Assembly: GCF_947179165.1 (NCBI RefSeq)
Contig: NC_077245.1
Span: 41,285,286-41,349,285, forward strand
Source of the DNA: Solanum dulcamara
Taxonomy: Eukaryota > Streptophyta > Magnoliopsida > Solanales > Solanaceae
Reading direction: 5' to 3'
DNA: 64,000 nt
The notes beneath the pieces are model-generated. The model ran no database searches. It had not been told where the DNA came from and saw only the letters and a program-made list of their open reading frames with translations. Below, one piece after another: positions 23,233 through 35,170 of the stretch. The translations under genes were made by a program, and so were the position numbers. Numbering within the stretch: the first letter of the stretch is position 1; every line of letters starts with the position of its first letter.

Positions 23233-26200
23233 TGTCACGACCCAACACCGTAGGCCGCGACTGGGGTCCGATCTGGACCCCCCGTATACATATCTATTAG
23301 CTGTGATCACATTGAACTGTAAATAAACAGTATCATGTAACAAAGCCTCATTGGGCGATAACATTTTCATAACCCGTAGCCCTTTTCGTTTGTACCACAA
23401 CACGATAGGGCACGCAAGCCGACAAGGCTGCCATAACATAATAACATATATCACATATCATGTAGACCCAGCTGAATCAAACTGACATACTCAACCCACA
23501 TATACATGTCTGCAGACCTCTAAACATATAAATGACAACATATGGCGGGACAGGGCCCCCGCCGTACCCCTGAATAGATAAAACAATTTCTATACATCTG
23601 TGGACAGTATCAAAAACTAGGCCCCGATACAATGGAGCCTCTTCCAGCTGAGCTACATGGAATCCTAAGCTGACGGACTCCCAAAATCTATATCTGTACC
23701 TGCGGGCATGAACGCAGCCCCTCGAGAAAGGAGGGTCAGTACGATATATGTACTGAGTATGTAAAACATAATATAAAACAACTGGAAGCATATCTGAGAT
23801 AGAGAATCAGGGGATCAGATATCAATTCAGAAACCTGTACCTGTACTTTGTGAATTACAAAAACATGCATGTTCGAGTCATATCATATAGCCGGCCCTTT
23901 CGGGGGTCCGGTGAATCATCTCTGTAAAATCATCTCTGTAAAACCATCATGGCCCCAGTGCCATCACCACCTTATTACAACACATCATCATATATTTATA
24001 CACGTATCCTGGCCCTCTATTGAGGGACTCAGGGAATAATGCAGTGAACTGTGCACGAGAACATATCCTAGCCCAGGACTCAAGGAAAGAAGTGTTATGA
24101 TATACACGAGTAGAGTAGTGAGTAACTATATGCAATTTAAATCATTATTAGAGACTCGACAGAATAAGAAAGTTAAGCATTTGTTTGAGGACCCGAGTAA
24201 TGGTGTAGTCATCTCGAGTATCCTCTAAATGCCATTATGGACTGTCTCAAAAGTAATCTCGGGGACCCTAGACATGTATTAATGTAGGGCCAAATCATTT
24301 ATGGAATCAAAACACTTAATCTCGTATAGTCTTTAAGACTTGGAGCCTGTACCTTTGGTACCTTTTTAACATATACCAGTTTCTAGGGAAATAGTTTGAC
24401 TACTGTAGGAGTTCAATATGCAAAAGTAAATAAGAGATGTTTGAGAATAGAGTTACCCTAGAGCTCAGATCATATTCAACTTACAACTAAGACAAAGGCA
24501 TGCCCAAAAGAAGAAAGAGAATAAGCTTTATGTAGTCTGTACTTTCCTTCAGGGGATCTGCATACACATATTTCGTACCCGGCCCATCATGGGACTCGGT
24601 GAATCATTATGGCATCATAATCTCATTTTTGTATCAAATACATGTCAAGGAAAATGAGAGATAACTTTTCACACACTACTGTTTAACACGTAGAAGCCTT
24701 ACTAGGCAATACTCAATCCTTGCAGAAATTCCAATACTAAGCAGTGGATAGGGGTTATGAGGCATACTTGCAGTTTTGAGGAATGGAATTATCCCCACAT
24801 TCCACACACAATTTACTTAAGGCTAAAACTTGCCAAAAGGAAAGAAAGATAGCTGTACGAACTTATACCAAAACATGCCAAGAGAAAGCTTTTCATACCT
24901 TGTCTGAATTATTCCTTATCCTGCTTGCCTCGCCGTCCTTTGAACCTATTCAACATGAAATTAGTATGAATATCAACGCCTTTTACTTTCCAGCACCCTA
25001 GGTTACATCTTAGTATTAATGGAATCTATTTCCTTAGTCGTTTCCCCGACTAGTTCTGTTATTCGCTAAGGCGTCGACGAAAATTGGGCAGTACCTCCCC
25101 TGTAATGTGCCCTATCCAAATTTCCAATTAGGTTCCTAAGACCTACAGCCAACCAACAACAACAACCTGCAGCAATTCATACCAACAATATACAACATAA
25201 ACTCCAAACGACTTATTCGAAAATACGATATCAAAATAGGGTGTCTAGCCTTTATTTTGTGACGCCTTTAATTATACGTAACGAGGGGTCATGTGGCTTC
25301 GACCAGCAGCACCCTAACCCACATTAGGACATATTCAGGCCCTGCAACAACAAGCGACACCCCTGCAGAGCAACTCACAAGAACAACACTTTATTTCGAT
25401 GACAATTCACTCTTCTAGCGACTCCAATTTAGTTTATTTCGAACGTCGAGCATTTCTACGACATTCTTAAACTTCCAGCAGCATACAAGGGGTGTAATAC
25501 ACCATATAACAATACCATAAACTCCAATTTAAAAGTAAAGGCCTTACCTTACGTTACACTTGTCAAACTTGCCAAAACTATCCAAAATGTGAAATCTGGA
25601 CAGTTTACTGTTTTACCTTGTCGCTTCGTTTCGAAGGGGTAATGGAGGGAAACAGGATTTACGTCCTTCATGAAAGTTATAGACATATGAAAGTAAGATT
25701 TCGTTTCTCTCTTGTTCTAGGGTTTGTTTTCTGATTTTTGCTGCAGGTTTAAGACCCAAAACAGAAGTATAGTCATAATATACATACATATATGTGGTCC
25801 CAAGGGGTGACACGTGTCAGCCCCTAAGGGGGATACAGGTCCAGCCCCTATTGGGCCACCGTGTCCATGCAATCAAGGTGGGGCTTCCACGTGGCAGTGG
25901 GGCCCACCTTCCCCAAGTAGGTGGGTCACCTACTTGACCCCAAGCAGGTGGGTCACCTTCTTTCTTGAGGCTGCCATGTGTCACCCCCTTATTGGCTGCC
26001 ATGCGTAGTCTTTTCCCCTTCCTCGTTGGTTCGTAGTCTCGTCCTATTTTAAGAGCCTATGTAATCCATTCTACGCAATCTTGGTATGTACTCAAATAGA
26101 TTTCGTATATAAGGCCTCTAAATTAGTAGCTTACGTAGGTAAATCAAGTCCTACGACTCACTACTCGGCCTCCAATTCCTTCCGGATTCTTGTGTCTATT

Positions 26201-26337
26201 TCCGACCTTCTCTACTATGGGGTATCACATTCTCCCTTCCTTAGAATCGTTTGATAGTGTCGTAGCTTATCCGGCTCTCATGATAATGTCCTAGGAACTT
26301 AAGAGACATTCCAAGTTTAAAAGTGTGGGGTGTAACA
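23233..26337 (-). repeat. 5' LTR of LARD-like copy 1 (internally deleted)
   Basis: The repeat is 3105 bp. It matches the left LTR closely up to about 25689, then skips some 440-500 bp (the 18495-18960 region of the left LTR) and resumes in the U3 with its own variant phrases. G-box and hairpin sequences are at 25808-25960 (for example CACGTG at 25811 and the paired CAAGTAGGTG/CACCTACTTG arms). The tail resembles the 13440-14112 LTR subfamily, so deletion and recombination are both possible. Confidence 0.8.
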
Positions 26338-26793
26338 CCCACATTCTTAGTATATTCCAACGTACTAATGCATACTTTTTGCCAACATTTTCTCATAATG
26401 TAGGGGTTGACATTGAAGATCATACTCATCTACGTGGCTAGTTAAGCTTTTCTATCCAGCGGTGTTGGTTGTGAGTCCTCATTTATTGGGGACTAGTTAC
26501 CGTATTAGTTATTATTTTCAAAGACTTTGGTTATGTTTCATATTGAGGGTGAGCTAGGGACATGTCTTAGCCCCCGCTTATATTCATGAGTAGAGGCATC
26601 TAGTTGACAAATGTTTTGAGTCTATGTTGTCATGTGACATTCTTCTTTTACTATTTATGGTTTAGAATCTCTTATGATATTTTCGATTTTGCTTTACGTT
26701 ATGAATGCTTATGATATTTACAAGAGGCTTGGTCGGAGCCCTTTGGGGTTTCAATCGCTGTATTACGTCTAGGCCCTAAGTCAGGTCGTGACA
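26338..26793 (+). repeat. 3' end of another LTR, plus orientation
   Basis: AT-rich sequence ends AGTCAGGTCGTGACA at 26793, a TG...CA-type LTR 3' end, then passes without any gap into an integrase relic on the opposite strand. The start is cut by the LARD. It is probably the residue of an element inserted in the integrase. Confidence 0.5.
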
Positions 26794-27340
26794 ACAATAA
26801 AATCTATGGTTATCCACTTCTTTTTCCACTCGAGAATGGTTAATCTCTGAAGCTCACCACCAGGCCTTAAGTGCTTGGCCTTAACCTGCTGACAACTCAA
26901 ACAACGCGACACATAATTCACAATATTTCTCCTTATGCTGTTCCACCACTGATGTTGCCTCAAATCACGATACATCTTAGCAGTGCCGGGATGGATAGAA
27001 TATCTGAAGTCATGGGCCTCGCTAAGGATCATCTGAATCAAACCCTTAACTCTCGTAACACAAAGTCGACCACCAAACCTTAAAACCCCATTTAAATCTA
27101 ATCTAGCTAGGTCGACGTCACCTCCCAAAACCCAATATTGAAGTGCAACTAAATCCTCATCCTCAAACTTATGGCTATGAATTCGGTCCAATAGAGATGA
27201 CCGAGCTCCCACATAAGCTAGCATGCACCGGGCATTAGAGATATATGGCCAAATCATCCGATTAGCTAAGGAATGGATGTCCAAAGCTAATGGTCACTCC
27301 ATAGTAGAAAAGAAGGCTAGAATATCAGTACTCACCGCCT
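26794..27340 (-). pseudogene. Integrase N-terminal relic (gypsy element B)
   Basis: The minus-strand frame contains the HHCC zinc-finger region of gypsy integrases (RYSIHPGTAKMYRDLR, then RCLSCQQVKAKH), preceded by the linker from RNase H. It ends in ITIDFIV, just after the first acidic residue of the D,D,E triad, where LTR sequence begins. The rest of integrase is absent from this element, so it could not integrate. The upstream linker (from about 27280) carries stops. Confidence 0.85.
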
Positions 27341-27830
27341 TTCGACTCAAAGCGTCTGACTACATTCGTCTTGCTTGGATGGTAGAGAATAGAGAGGTTA
27401 TAGTCCTTCAGGAGCTCAATCCAGCAGAGCTTTCTCAAATTAAGATTCCTCTATCTCATAATGTACTGAAGGTTCTTGTGATTAGTGTAAATATCACATC
27501 AAACTCCAGACAGGTAGTGCCTCCAAATCTTAAGCGCGAAAACTACTGCCGCCAACTCCAAGTCATGAGTGGGATAGTTACGCTTGTGTAGCTTAAGCTG
27601 CCTCGATGCATTATCAATAACCCATACCTGCTGCATTAGCACATAACCCCAACCAACACCGAATGTATCACAATAAATGGTGAATCCTCGCCCTTTGATT
27701 GGAAAAGTCAATATAGGAGCGGTGGCAAGTAACTCCTTCAGCCTTAAAAAACTCCTCTCACACTCCTCTGACCACCAAACGGGATATCCAGGCGAGTTAA
27801 TCAAGTCAGAGGCGCCGCTATAGTAGAAAA
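27341..27830 (-). pseudogene. RNase H relic (gypsy element B)
   Basis: The frame at 27499-27804 encodes phrases leading into RNase [14 protein letters not shown] with its acidic residue, then [24 protein letters not shown] stop follows after LSGV, and the remaining part towards integrase is degraded by shifts and stops. It is joined to the RT end by a stop-ridden stretch. Confidence 0.85.
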
Positions 27831-28620
27831 CTCCTCAAAAAACGCCTGTAGTACCCTATCAATTCGATGACGCTATGAATCTCAGTCACAAATATGGGTC
27901 TGGCCCAATCACGAATAGCCTCAATCTTTGCCGGATCCACCATAATGCCATCCTTGGACACCACGTTCCCAAGAATTCTATATACTCAAGCTAAAACTCA
28001 TACTTTGAGAACTTCGCATAAAGCCGCTGATCTCTCAAAGTCGGGAGCACTACTCTCAAATACTTCTCATGCTCTTTCCGACTCTATGAGTATACCAGAA
28101 TGCCATTGATGAAGACTATGACAAATGAGTCCAAGTATGGCTTAAACACCCAAGTCATCAAGTCCATGAATGCGGAAGGGGCAGTCAACCCAAAACACAT
28201 CACCAAAAACTTATAGTGGCCATAATGAGTCCTGAATGCGGTCTTAGGGACGTCCACTACCCTAATCCTCAATGGTGGAAGCCGGATCTCAAATCGATCT
28301 TAGAAAAAACCACAGCACCCTAAAACTGGTTGAATAGGTCATCAATCCTAGACATGGGGTAACGAGTCTTCACTGTCACCTTGTTCAGCTTCCTGTAATC
28401 GATGTACATCTACGGAGTACCATCCTTCTTCTTAACAAATAAGATTGGGGCACCCCAAAGTGATACACTAGGCCAAATAAATCCCTTATCCAAGAGATCC
28501 TGAAGTTGAACACTGAGCTCCTTAAGCTTTTGGGGGACATAAGGTATGGTGGGATGGAAATAAGATGAGTACCAGGCGCTACATCAATAGAAAAATCAAT
28601 ATCGCGGTCAAGAGGGAAGC
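27831..28620 (-). pseudogene. Reverse transcriptase relic with lost catalytic site
   Basis: The frame at 28084-28272 reads through the palm region: [19 protein letters not shown] and then FINGILVYS. In active gypsy enzymes the catalytic box is Y/F-x-D-D; here both aspartates are replaced by Asn and Gly (plus strand 28100-28110), so the copy is catalytically dead. Upstream, a degraded RT start with stops reaches about 28500. Downstream stops separate it from RNase H. The order RT-RNase H-integrase is that of Ty3/gypsy. Confidence 0.85.
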
Positions 28621-28654
28621 CAGGCAGATCGGTAGGAAATAGATCTACAAACTC

Positions 28655-29170
28655 TCAGACTATAGGTACTAAATCAACTATAGGTCCCTCCCTACTCACA
28701 TCTCTAACACAAGCCAAGTATGCCAAACACTCGCCAGCCGCTAACCTCTGGGCTTGAATAAAAGAGATCACCCCAGCTGGCGTGCGACTACAAGAGTCCT
28801 GCCACACCAATAATGGAATACAAGGCATGGCTAAGGTAACGGTCATGGCATAGAAATCTAAGACCGCACGGTGAGGGGATAACCATTCCATGCCCAAGAT
28901 TAAATCAAAATCCACCATATCAAGAAAAATGAGATCAACTATAGTGTCATTCCCCTGGATAGTCACCACACAAGATCTAAAGATCTGAACCACTACTAAA
29001 GAATCACCTACTAGGGTCAAAACATGCAATGGCTCAACTAAGGGCTCCAGGCTCATACTCAGTTGAGGGGAACAATATATAGTTATATAAGAATATATAG
29101 AACTTGGATGAAATAAAGCAGATGCGGGCTGATAGCTTAATAAAATTGTACTTGCATTCACATTGTCCAA
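28655..29170 (-). pseudogene. Aspartic protease relic (gypsy element B)
   Basis: Part of an open frame (28655-29398). It contains a retropepsin fold signature with VDLIFLDMVDFDLILGMEWL near 28850-28940. The active-site position reads LFHPSSIYSYI, where plant gypsy proteases usually have D-P/S-G-S/T; the Asp and Gly are lost. The frame continues into the RT linker until a stop at 28655. Confidence 0.8.
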
Positions 29171-30540
29171 GGCCTCAACATCCACTTTAGCTGGAGCTAC
29201 ATAGAAGTGGGCCTGGGATCCTCTACCCTTTGTATCGACTCTGCCTGCTGACCTGCCTCCCCAGGGACCTCCCCGTGCACCCTGATGATTACCCCTACGG
29301 TCTTGGTCCTGGCCTCCGCCTCTAATCGGAGGTGCTGGTGCTGGCGTAGGTCTACCTGCTTGTGGAGCTGGTAAGGCTAGCCGGCGCTGAGGGACCAATG
29401 ATCTAATTCCCCCCCACTAATAGCACCTCTGGGAATGTCAGCTGAAAAATGGAGGTCAGCTACCTCGGCTTGAAGAACCCGTCTGTGAACCACCTCAGCC
29501 CTGACTTAGACTGGCACTAAAACCAATTTGATGGTACTGATCACCTTTCAAAGTCTGAAGAGAGGCCTCGGGACGGCTGGACTGACCTGACTGAAATCTC
29601 TGGCGAGATCTATCATAAGACTCCTGGGGTCTAAAGCAGCGCCCATCATGGCTATCCTCATATCTATCTCTCTTGCTGCTACCCTTTTGGGCCTCATGAT
29701 GGAGCTGCTCGAGCATATGGGCATGGTCTAGCACCTCTAAAAATGAGCGGCCCACTGAGACTAAACACTGAGTCTCAATTTGTAGCTAGAGCCTCAATCT
29801 CCTGATGAAGCACCAAACTCTCTTCTCCTTAGTAGGTAATATCATGGTGGAATGCCTGGAGAGCTCATGGAATTGGGCCTCGTACTATGATAGTGTCAGG
29901 GATCCCTACTGTTATTGTGAAAACTAATCTCGGAGCTGATCTTTGACACTCCTTAGGATAAACCGGCCCAAGAAGGCCCCTAAAAACTCATCTCATGTCA
30001 CTGGTGGGGACCAACTTTCCTAGTCTCTAGGTAGGTACACCACCACTACTTGGCTGGACCGTTTAACTGATAAGCAGTGAAGTCAGCTCCTCTCGACTTC
30101 AATAAACCCAAGGTTTGTAGTCGCTTGCGGAAAGTAAGTAGAAACTCATGGGCATCCTCACCCATAGCCCTAGAAAATCTCAGCGGTGATAGTCTAAGGA
30201 ACTCCCTGAGCATTTTCTTCTCTCAGATTGTCATGATGGCCTCCAAATCATCAAGATAAGCATCCGGTGCCGATGGCTACTGAACAACCAGTGTCGCTGG
30301 TGCAGGCTGGTCTTGTGGTACTGAAGCGGCGAGAGCTGGGGCTTTCTGTATACCCCCAATGGAAGCTAAAATTTGGGCGATCATCACCTGTAAGCCTGGA
30401 GCTGCAGCTGGCTCAGGCGGTGTATGGGCTAGTCTCGATCCCACCAGCTGCTGATGTCTAGAGCTATTGATGGCTCCACCTCTAGCTTCAGAGTCTGCTC
30501 TCAATCTTGAGCTAGTGCTGTAGCCCTGGCTTGGAGCCAT
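29171..30540 (-). pseudogene. Gag relic of gypsy element B
   Basis: The putative start ATG is at 30540 on the minus strand (MAPSQGYSTSSRLRADSEAR), about 185 bases inside the primer-binding site. An Ala/Pro-rich N-terminus runs to 30277, then comes a capsid-like segment with stops (a degraded LRFSRAMGEDAHEFLL at about 30130-30190). A Ser/Arg/Gly-rich tail follows (29495-29755), and a further Arg/Gly-rich piece is fused in frame to the protease (29398 leftward). Five or more stops break it. This is the usual gag-protease order. Confidence 0.75.
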
Positions 30541-30723
30541 CCCTGTAAAAGAGTGGAACAAGTGAGATTTCCAAAAACTAACAAGAAACACACTACACAA
30601 TAGGGATATAAGAGGCACGTTCCTAAAGACATCCTGTAGCCTCCCGAGGATAAGTCATGGATCTCCACATTCATCCAAGGACTCTACTAGACGTTAGCTC
30701 TGCACCAGTGAGACTAATTAACC

Positions 30724-30740
30724 TTGGGCTCTAATACCAA
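30724..30740 (-). other. Primer-binding site of gypsy element B
   Basis: The minus strand reads TTGGTATTAGAGCC, one mismatch from the usual TGGTATCAGAGC, right inside an LTR end of the form TCGTGAAA. Confidence 0.7.
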
Positions 30741-30742
30741 CT

Positions 30743-32519
30743 TTTCACGACTCAATTTCACATGTTATAATGGTGCCTAGTATGACCTACCAGTAGGCAA
30801 GCTGATCCATATTCCGAAACTGCAAGTATTAGGATGTTAGGATAGAATAATAGCAATCTAACCTAAAATAGTAAAGTAATAATAGGATCAGATAATGAAC
30901 GAGCGAAAGCAACCACATATATATATATAAATAAAAGGATTCCTCTCAAAACCTGGAAGTTACATGTACAGAGCTACTAATAAAAGAGTACAAGTCAAAA
31001 ACGTGGACCCCAAAAACAAAGCCGTCTCAAAAATCAATAGACAAGCAAAATATAAGTATAGAAGGAGACGGCTAAATTCAGAACGCAGTGTGCTCACCCT
31101 AGCCTCCGATCACGACCGTAGCTAGCATCGAATTAATGTCGATAGCTAATATTTGGACCTGCATCACAAAATAGATTCAGAGTGTAGTATGAGTACCAAA
31201 TCAATAGGTACCCAGTAGACATCATAGGACGAATGAGCAAGATAAGAAAAAGTAAACTGAAATGTGAGTAAAATATCATAACCAAAGAGAGGGTAGGAAG
31301 TAAATGTGGGTATGTACATGAGCGTACTAGTAAAAAAAGAGAAATAATCTGAGTAACTCCACGAGCTCCCAAAACCCGACGGGTACGCTCATGCACAAAT
31401 AAAAAGTAACCACCTGCATAGACTCCCATAAACCCGATATATGCAGGAATAACTAAAGGAAAATGAACGAAACCAAAGGATTTCAATAATAACACCATTT
31501 TCCAGACTTGAACCGAACCATTTTCAAGCTTCATAACCTCAACCCACAACTAAGAGTAGATGAAGACTTTAACTGAAGATTCATTAGGGAATCAGGAATT
31601 TAACCACATGCAAGCTAGACCACAGACTGCAATTGAGTCACTATAGCTAAGGAGTCGACATGAGTAGGCTAGACCACAGACTTTAATCGGGTAACTGTAG
31701 CCAAAGGTCGAGCATGGGTATTCTGGACCTCAAACTTTAATCGAGTATCTGTAGCTAGGAAGCCTGGACACAAGTAAGATGGACCACTGACTTTAAACGG
31801 GTATCTGTTGCTAAGGAGTCGAACATAAGTAAGCTGGACCACAAACTTTGACCTGGTATCTGTAGCTTAGGGATCAGACCAAATTAGAATCAGCGACCAA
31901 TGGTGCATCATGGGGAGTACCCCCAAACCGAGTGTCATTAATGCACCTCTCCATGCCAAACCAAATATAACTTGAATTTATGAGAAAATATCCAAAAAAT
32001 CAAGAATCGAGCGATACAGGACCAATAGGAGAATAGGGCATTATGGAGGTAAGGTCACAAGCTGAGTTACTACCTAGCTAAGGCTCAGACTATCATACTC
32101 AAGTCTGCTATATTAGTCTACATGGAGATAACCTTTCACAACAACATCGGAGAAGGTCTAAGGCCCAATGGTACCAAAATCACGCAAGTCTAAGGCAACA
32201 CTAGTCTAAGCCTAGACTAAGGACAAACATTCTTCCAAACATATTATCACAAGCCCAACATTAATTACATGATAAGAACAACCAATAACCACATGAGTCA
32301 TGCTTACATAGTCCAATAATTACCTGAAATAAGGCCCAGGACATGGATTCTAGGAATTTAGCATGCTCAACACCCAACCCCACCAAACTCATATAAATTA
32401 ATGTACAATTGCCTAAACATGCTCAGTATTATGAGGGGAAAATTATAGCCTACCTGTAAGCTGACCACGAGCTCTTCAACTCATGAAACTAGAGCTTTTT
32501 CCTTTTGAGCAGCCTTCGA
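30743..32519 (-). repeat. 5' LTR of gypsy element B (truncated)
   Basis: On the minus strand this ends in GAGTCGTGAAA beside the primer site; the final CA is mutated to AA. It matches 3955-5404 of LTR family A in order and content, including short phrases such as CAAGCATGTTTAGGCA. The first ~1.45 kb of the LTR is missing, replaced by the LARD copy 2 remnant at 32520. Confidence 0.7.
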
Positions 32520-32639
32520 ATGTATCACACTCTCCCTTCCTTAGTGTCATTTGATAGTGTCGTAGCGTATCCGGCTCACATGATAATGTCCAAGGAACAT
32601 TATGAGACATTTCGAGTTTAAAAAGAGTGGGGTGTAACA
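32520..32639 (-). repeat. 3' LTR stub of LARD copy 2
   Basis: Only the terminal part remains (GTATCACACTCTCCC through GGGGTGTAACA), matching 39648-39767 at the other end. Confidence 0.8.
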
Positions 32640-32655
32640 TCCTTCCCCTCTTTAG
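32640..32655 (-). other. Polypurine tract of LARD copy 2
   Basis: The minus strand reads CTAAAGAGGGGAAGGA next to the LTR start, one change from copy 1. The adjoining hairpin (plus 32656-32675, arms AACATTCG/CGAATGTT) is intact. Confidence 0.8.
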
Positions 32656-33730
32656 AACATTCGTCCTCGAATGTTAGACAAAACTTCTCTTAACACCTTA
32701 TACAAATCGTAGGGAGATTCTTTGCTATTTTCTTAACTCATACTTCCATACCAGTACTTCATATACGTGTTTCAGGAATTGGGGTTACCTGTAAATATTG
32801 GTTACAGGTGCGAATACTTGTATTTCATGTTCTCTTCAGTTCCCTAATCATCCTCTTTCTGGTTTTGGTTTTTCCACCGTAACTTGATGGAAGGTACATC
32901 TTTAGTCTACAATCTTCTAGTTTGCCGATCTAGGATGGTGGTAGGATTTTCCTCATAGGATTCCATCTACTGGACCTCATTTATGGAATATACCCTAGGT
33001 GACTCGTCAGTATCTGATGGACTGGGCGTACAGTTTTCAAATGAGGTGGTAAGCTTAACTTACCAGCCACATTGCCCACCTTATGAGTAACTTGATACCG
33101 TCTAACATATTCTGGGTCAAGTTCCTTTTCTAGGTGACCCTATGATGAACATCCAATCATCAACTTGAACTTTGTATGTCGATGTCGATTATCTGTATAT
33201 CATTCCTGCCGACTCTGGCTTTTAGTCAATAGCTTGCTTAATCATGTCGGGGCCATTGGAATACTGGAGTAGTAATTATTATTGTAGGCAACTTGATAAG
33301 TGAGGGATAATCATTCCGGCTACCTTCGAAGTTAATCTCCCGGCTTGTGACATATCTTCTAGCGTCTAATAGTGCGCTCAGTCTGTTTAGTAGCTCGAGG
33401 GAGAAATGCGATACTAAGACCTGTCTATGCTCCTGCTCTCTTCTTGGATTGATCTCAAGGCGTTAATTATAATTGAAGTCCCTTTATCTGGGATATTAGA
33501 TGAGGAAACCTCACGGATCCTTACTACTTCCTTGTCATATAACTTAACCTAGTTCTAGCGGCATAGGTGGTCTTGCTTGGAAGCAAATGAGCTGATTTGT
33601 TAGCCTACTCACAATAACCCATATAGCACCCAACTCTTACAGAGTACAAAATAGGTTCATAATGATGTTGATAATTTGGAAATCGTTAGCCTCGTATAGT
33701 CCTTCTCGACTCTTTTTAGAACTTTAACTA
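32656..33730 (-). pseudogene. Decayed integrase/chromodomain segment in LARD copy 2
   Basis: Collinear with the copy 1 segment and clearly homologous to it, including the same ~100 bp internal deletion (for example the junction ATCATGTCGGGGCCATTGG at 33242). The shared deletion means the interior was already defective before these copies separated. There is no usable frame. Confidence 0.7.
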
Positions 33731-34011
33731 GCATTCGATCTTTTGGGTCCTGCTTTTTTTCCCTCAGAGTTGGCTACCAAGTGGTGTCAAAATTCCCTCA
33801 CCCACTGGCCCATATAGCCATTTTGTGGTTTCCCTCTCATTAACTAGCTCTATGTTGAAGAGCTGTGGCATTCGAGTGCATCGTCAATTAGCAATTAGCT
33901 AATCCTTCTTATTGTGCTTAAGCCCTTGTTACAATTTCCTTAACGTATCTTATAATACTCTGGGTACATAATCTCATATTGTTTCTCCGTCACTAGTTCA
34001 GATTCCTCCAT

Positions 34012-34135
34012 CTCGCGCGATCACACCAGCACTAACGCATTAAGTTCCATCAGAATTTTGAAGTTAAGCGTGCTGGGGCGAGAGTAATATTGGGATAGGT
34101 GACCTTTATGGGAAGTCTTCGTGTCACATTTCATT
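34012..34135 (+). ncRNA. 5S rRNA-like sequence inside LARD copy 2
   Basis: The plus strand reads GCGATCACACCAGCACTAA at 34018, CCATCAGAA at 34047, AAGTTAAGCGTGC at 34061-34073 and GGGCGAGAG at 34076. The C-box region is altered: GGATAGGTGACC at about 34093, then TTTATGGGAAGTC. It shares with copy 1 the non-5S variants TTAAGTTCCATC, TTTTGAAG and GAGTAATATTGGGA, so both descend from one captured 5S copy. Its 5' end is closer to a normal 5S gene than copy 1, and its C box is worse. Confidence 0.85.
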
Positions 34136-34787
34136 GTAACCTTTTCCACGAGGTGTGGGCACTCAACTTAGCTCCAGATTTACCTCAGCATTGTCTCGCG
34201 AGTCTTTATGTTTTGCCCTGTCTTTTCGTCTGTTATCTTGCATCCAGTGTCGGCATAGACCTTTAGCTCCACTATCCTCCATTTACTTTGTGTTCTCCTC
34301 ATTTACTATAATAGGAGGCTTTCTATTCCTTTTCCTTTGGTTATTTATCTATCTCAACATCATTTGTGACTAACTCTATGACCAACGTTTTGGCTTTTGG
34401 TCTAGCATGCTGTCATTCTCCTTCGTAGTGTCTCTTGAATTATTTGATATCCTTCATTGGTACATTCTTCTATTTATACGCAGCTGCCTTCTAGTTTTAT
34501 GTTGTTCAGGGTCTCATCACAACCTTTTTAATGCTGCTTTACATAGCATTCTGGCTTCCATCCAATTATTGGTGGCCTTCGGACCTTTTTAACTTGGTTC
34601 GGCAAGATATCTTATTGAAGTTTAGACACCCATCTCAAATATATTCCCATATCGATTGCCTTCACCTTACTTTTGCCATTTTCTCATTAACTTCCCCCCT
34701 TTAGAGGGTACTCATACTTTCCGCTGTTTGTACTTGTAGTCGTTCCAATTTCCATTAGACAGTGCTAGCATTCTGACGACAACTATT

Positions 34788-35170
34788 CTAGGTTTTCTCG
34801 AAGTAGTGGTTTTTTCCCAACCTATATCCTTTTCTTCTTGGGGCGAATAGAAGTTGCGTCATTTGTTCCTTAAGTTTTCCATCCTCGTCCCTTAAGGGTT
34901 CCACTATTTTTTGGGCGACATTGTGTACATGCGTCATTTTTTTGTATCGTAAGCCCCATGCTCTTACTGCATTCTCAACGCAGGCCTTTAACTTAGCCAA
35001 TGCATACTATGTGCGTCTGACTAGTGGTTCCACTTTATCCCTGCATACTCGTATCATACTGTTCAATTCATACTTACATATCCCCTTTTAATTCGTATTC
35101 GCATTCAGTTCCTGACATCTCTTTATGGTGCTTCTGTTCGAAGCTCTTTCCCCAATTAGTCGGTGGAGAA
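34788..35170 (-). pseudogene. Unidentified coding relic in LARD copy 2
   Basis: An open stretch of 70 codons (34788-35000) encodes a charged helical segment with ENAVRAWGLRYKKMTHVHNV and LRDEDGKLKEQMTQLL. An upstream part reaching 35170 continues after one stop that is also present in copy 1, then loses the frame at one point. Alignment to copy 1 is free of indels over the open part, although amino-acid changes are frequent. I do not recognise the protein. Its place in the 5' half of the interior is where gag would sit. Confidence 0.55.

Larger units (their letters stand above)
16051..26337 (-). mobile_element. LARD-like non-autonomous LTR retrotransposon, copy 1
   Basis: Two long direct repeats (16051-19596 and 23233-26337), each running TGTCACGACC to TGTAACA on the plus strand, flank a 3.6 kb internal region. 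A polypurine tract sits beside the left LTR and a primer-binding site beside the right LTR, so the element reads on the minus strand. The internal region lacks gag, protease, RT and RNase H; it carries only a decayed integrase-like segment, a 5S rRNA-like insert and an unidentified coding relic. Large LTRs plus a ~3.5 kb non-coding interior fit the LARD class. The bases next to the element (CAAAA left, CCCAC right) differ, and the right LTR lacks ~440 bp present in the left one, so the copy has been rearranged. Confidence 0.85.
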
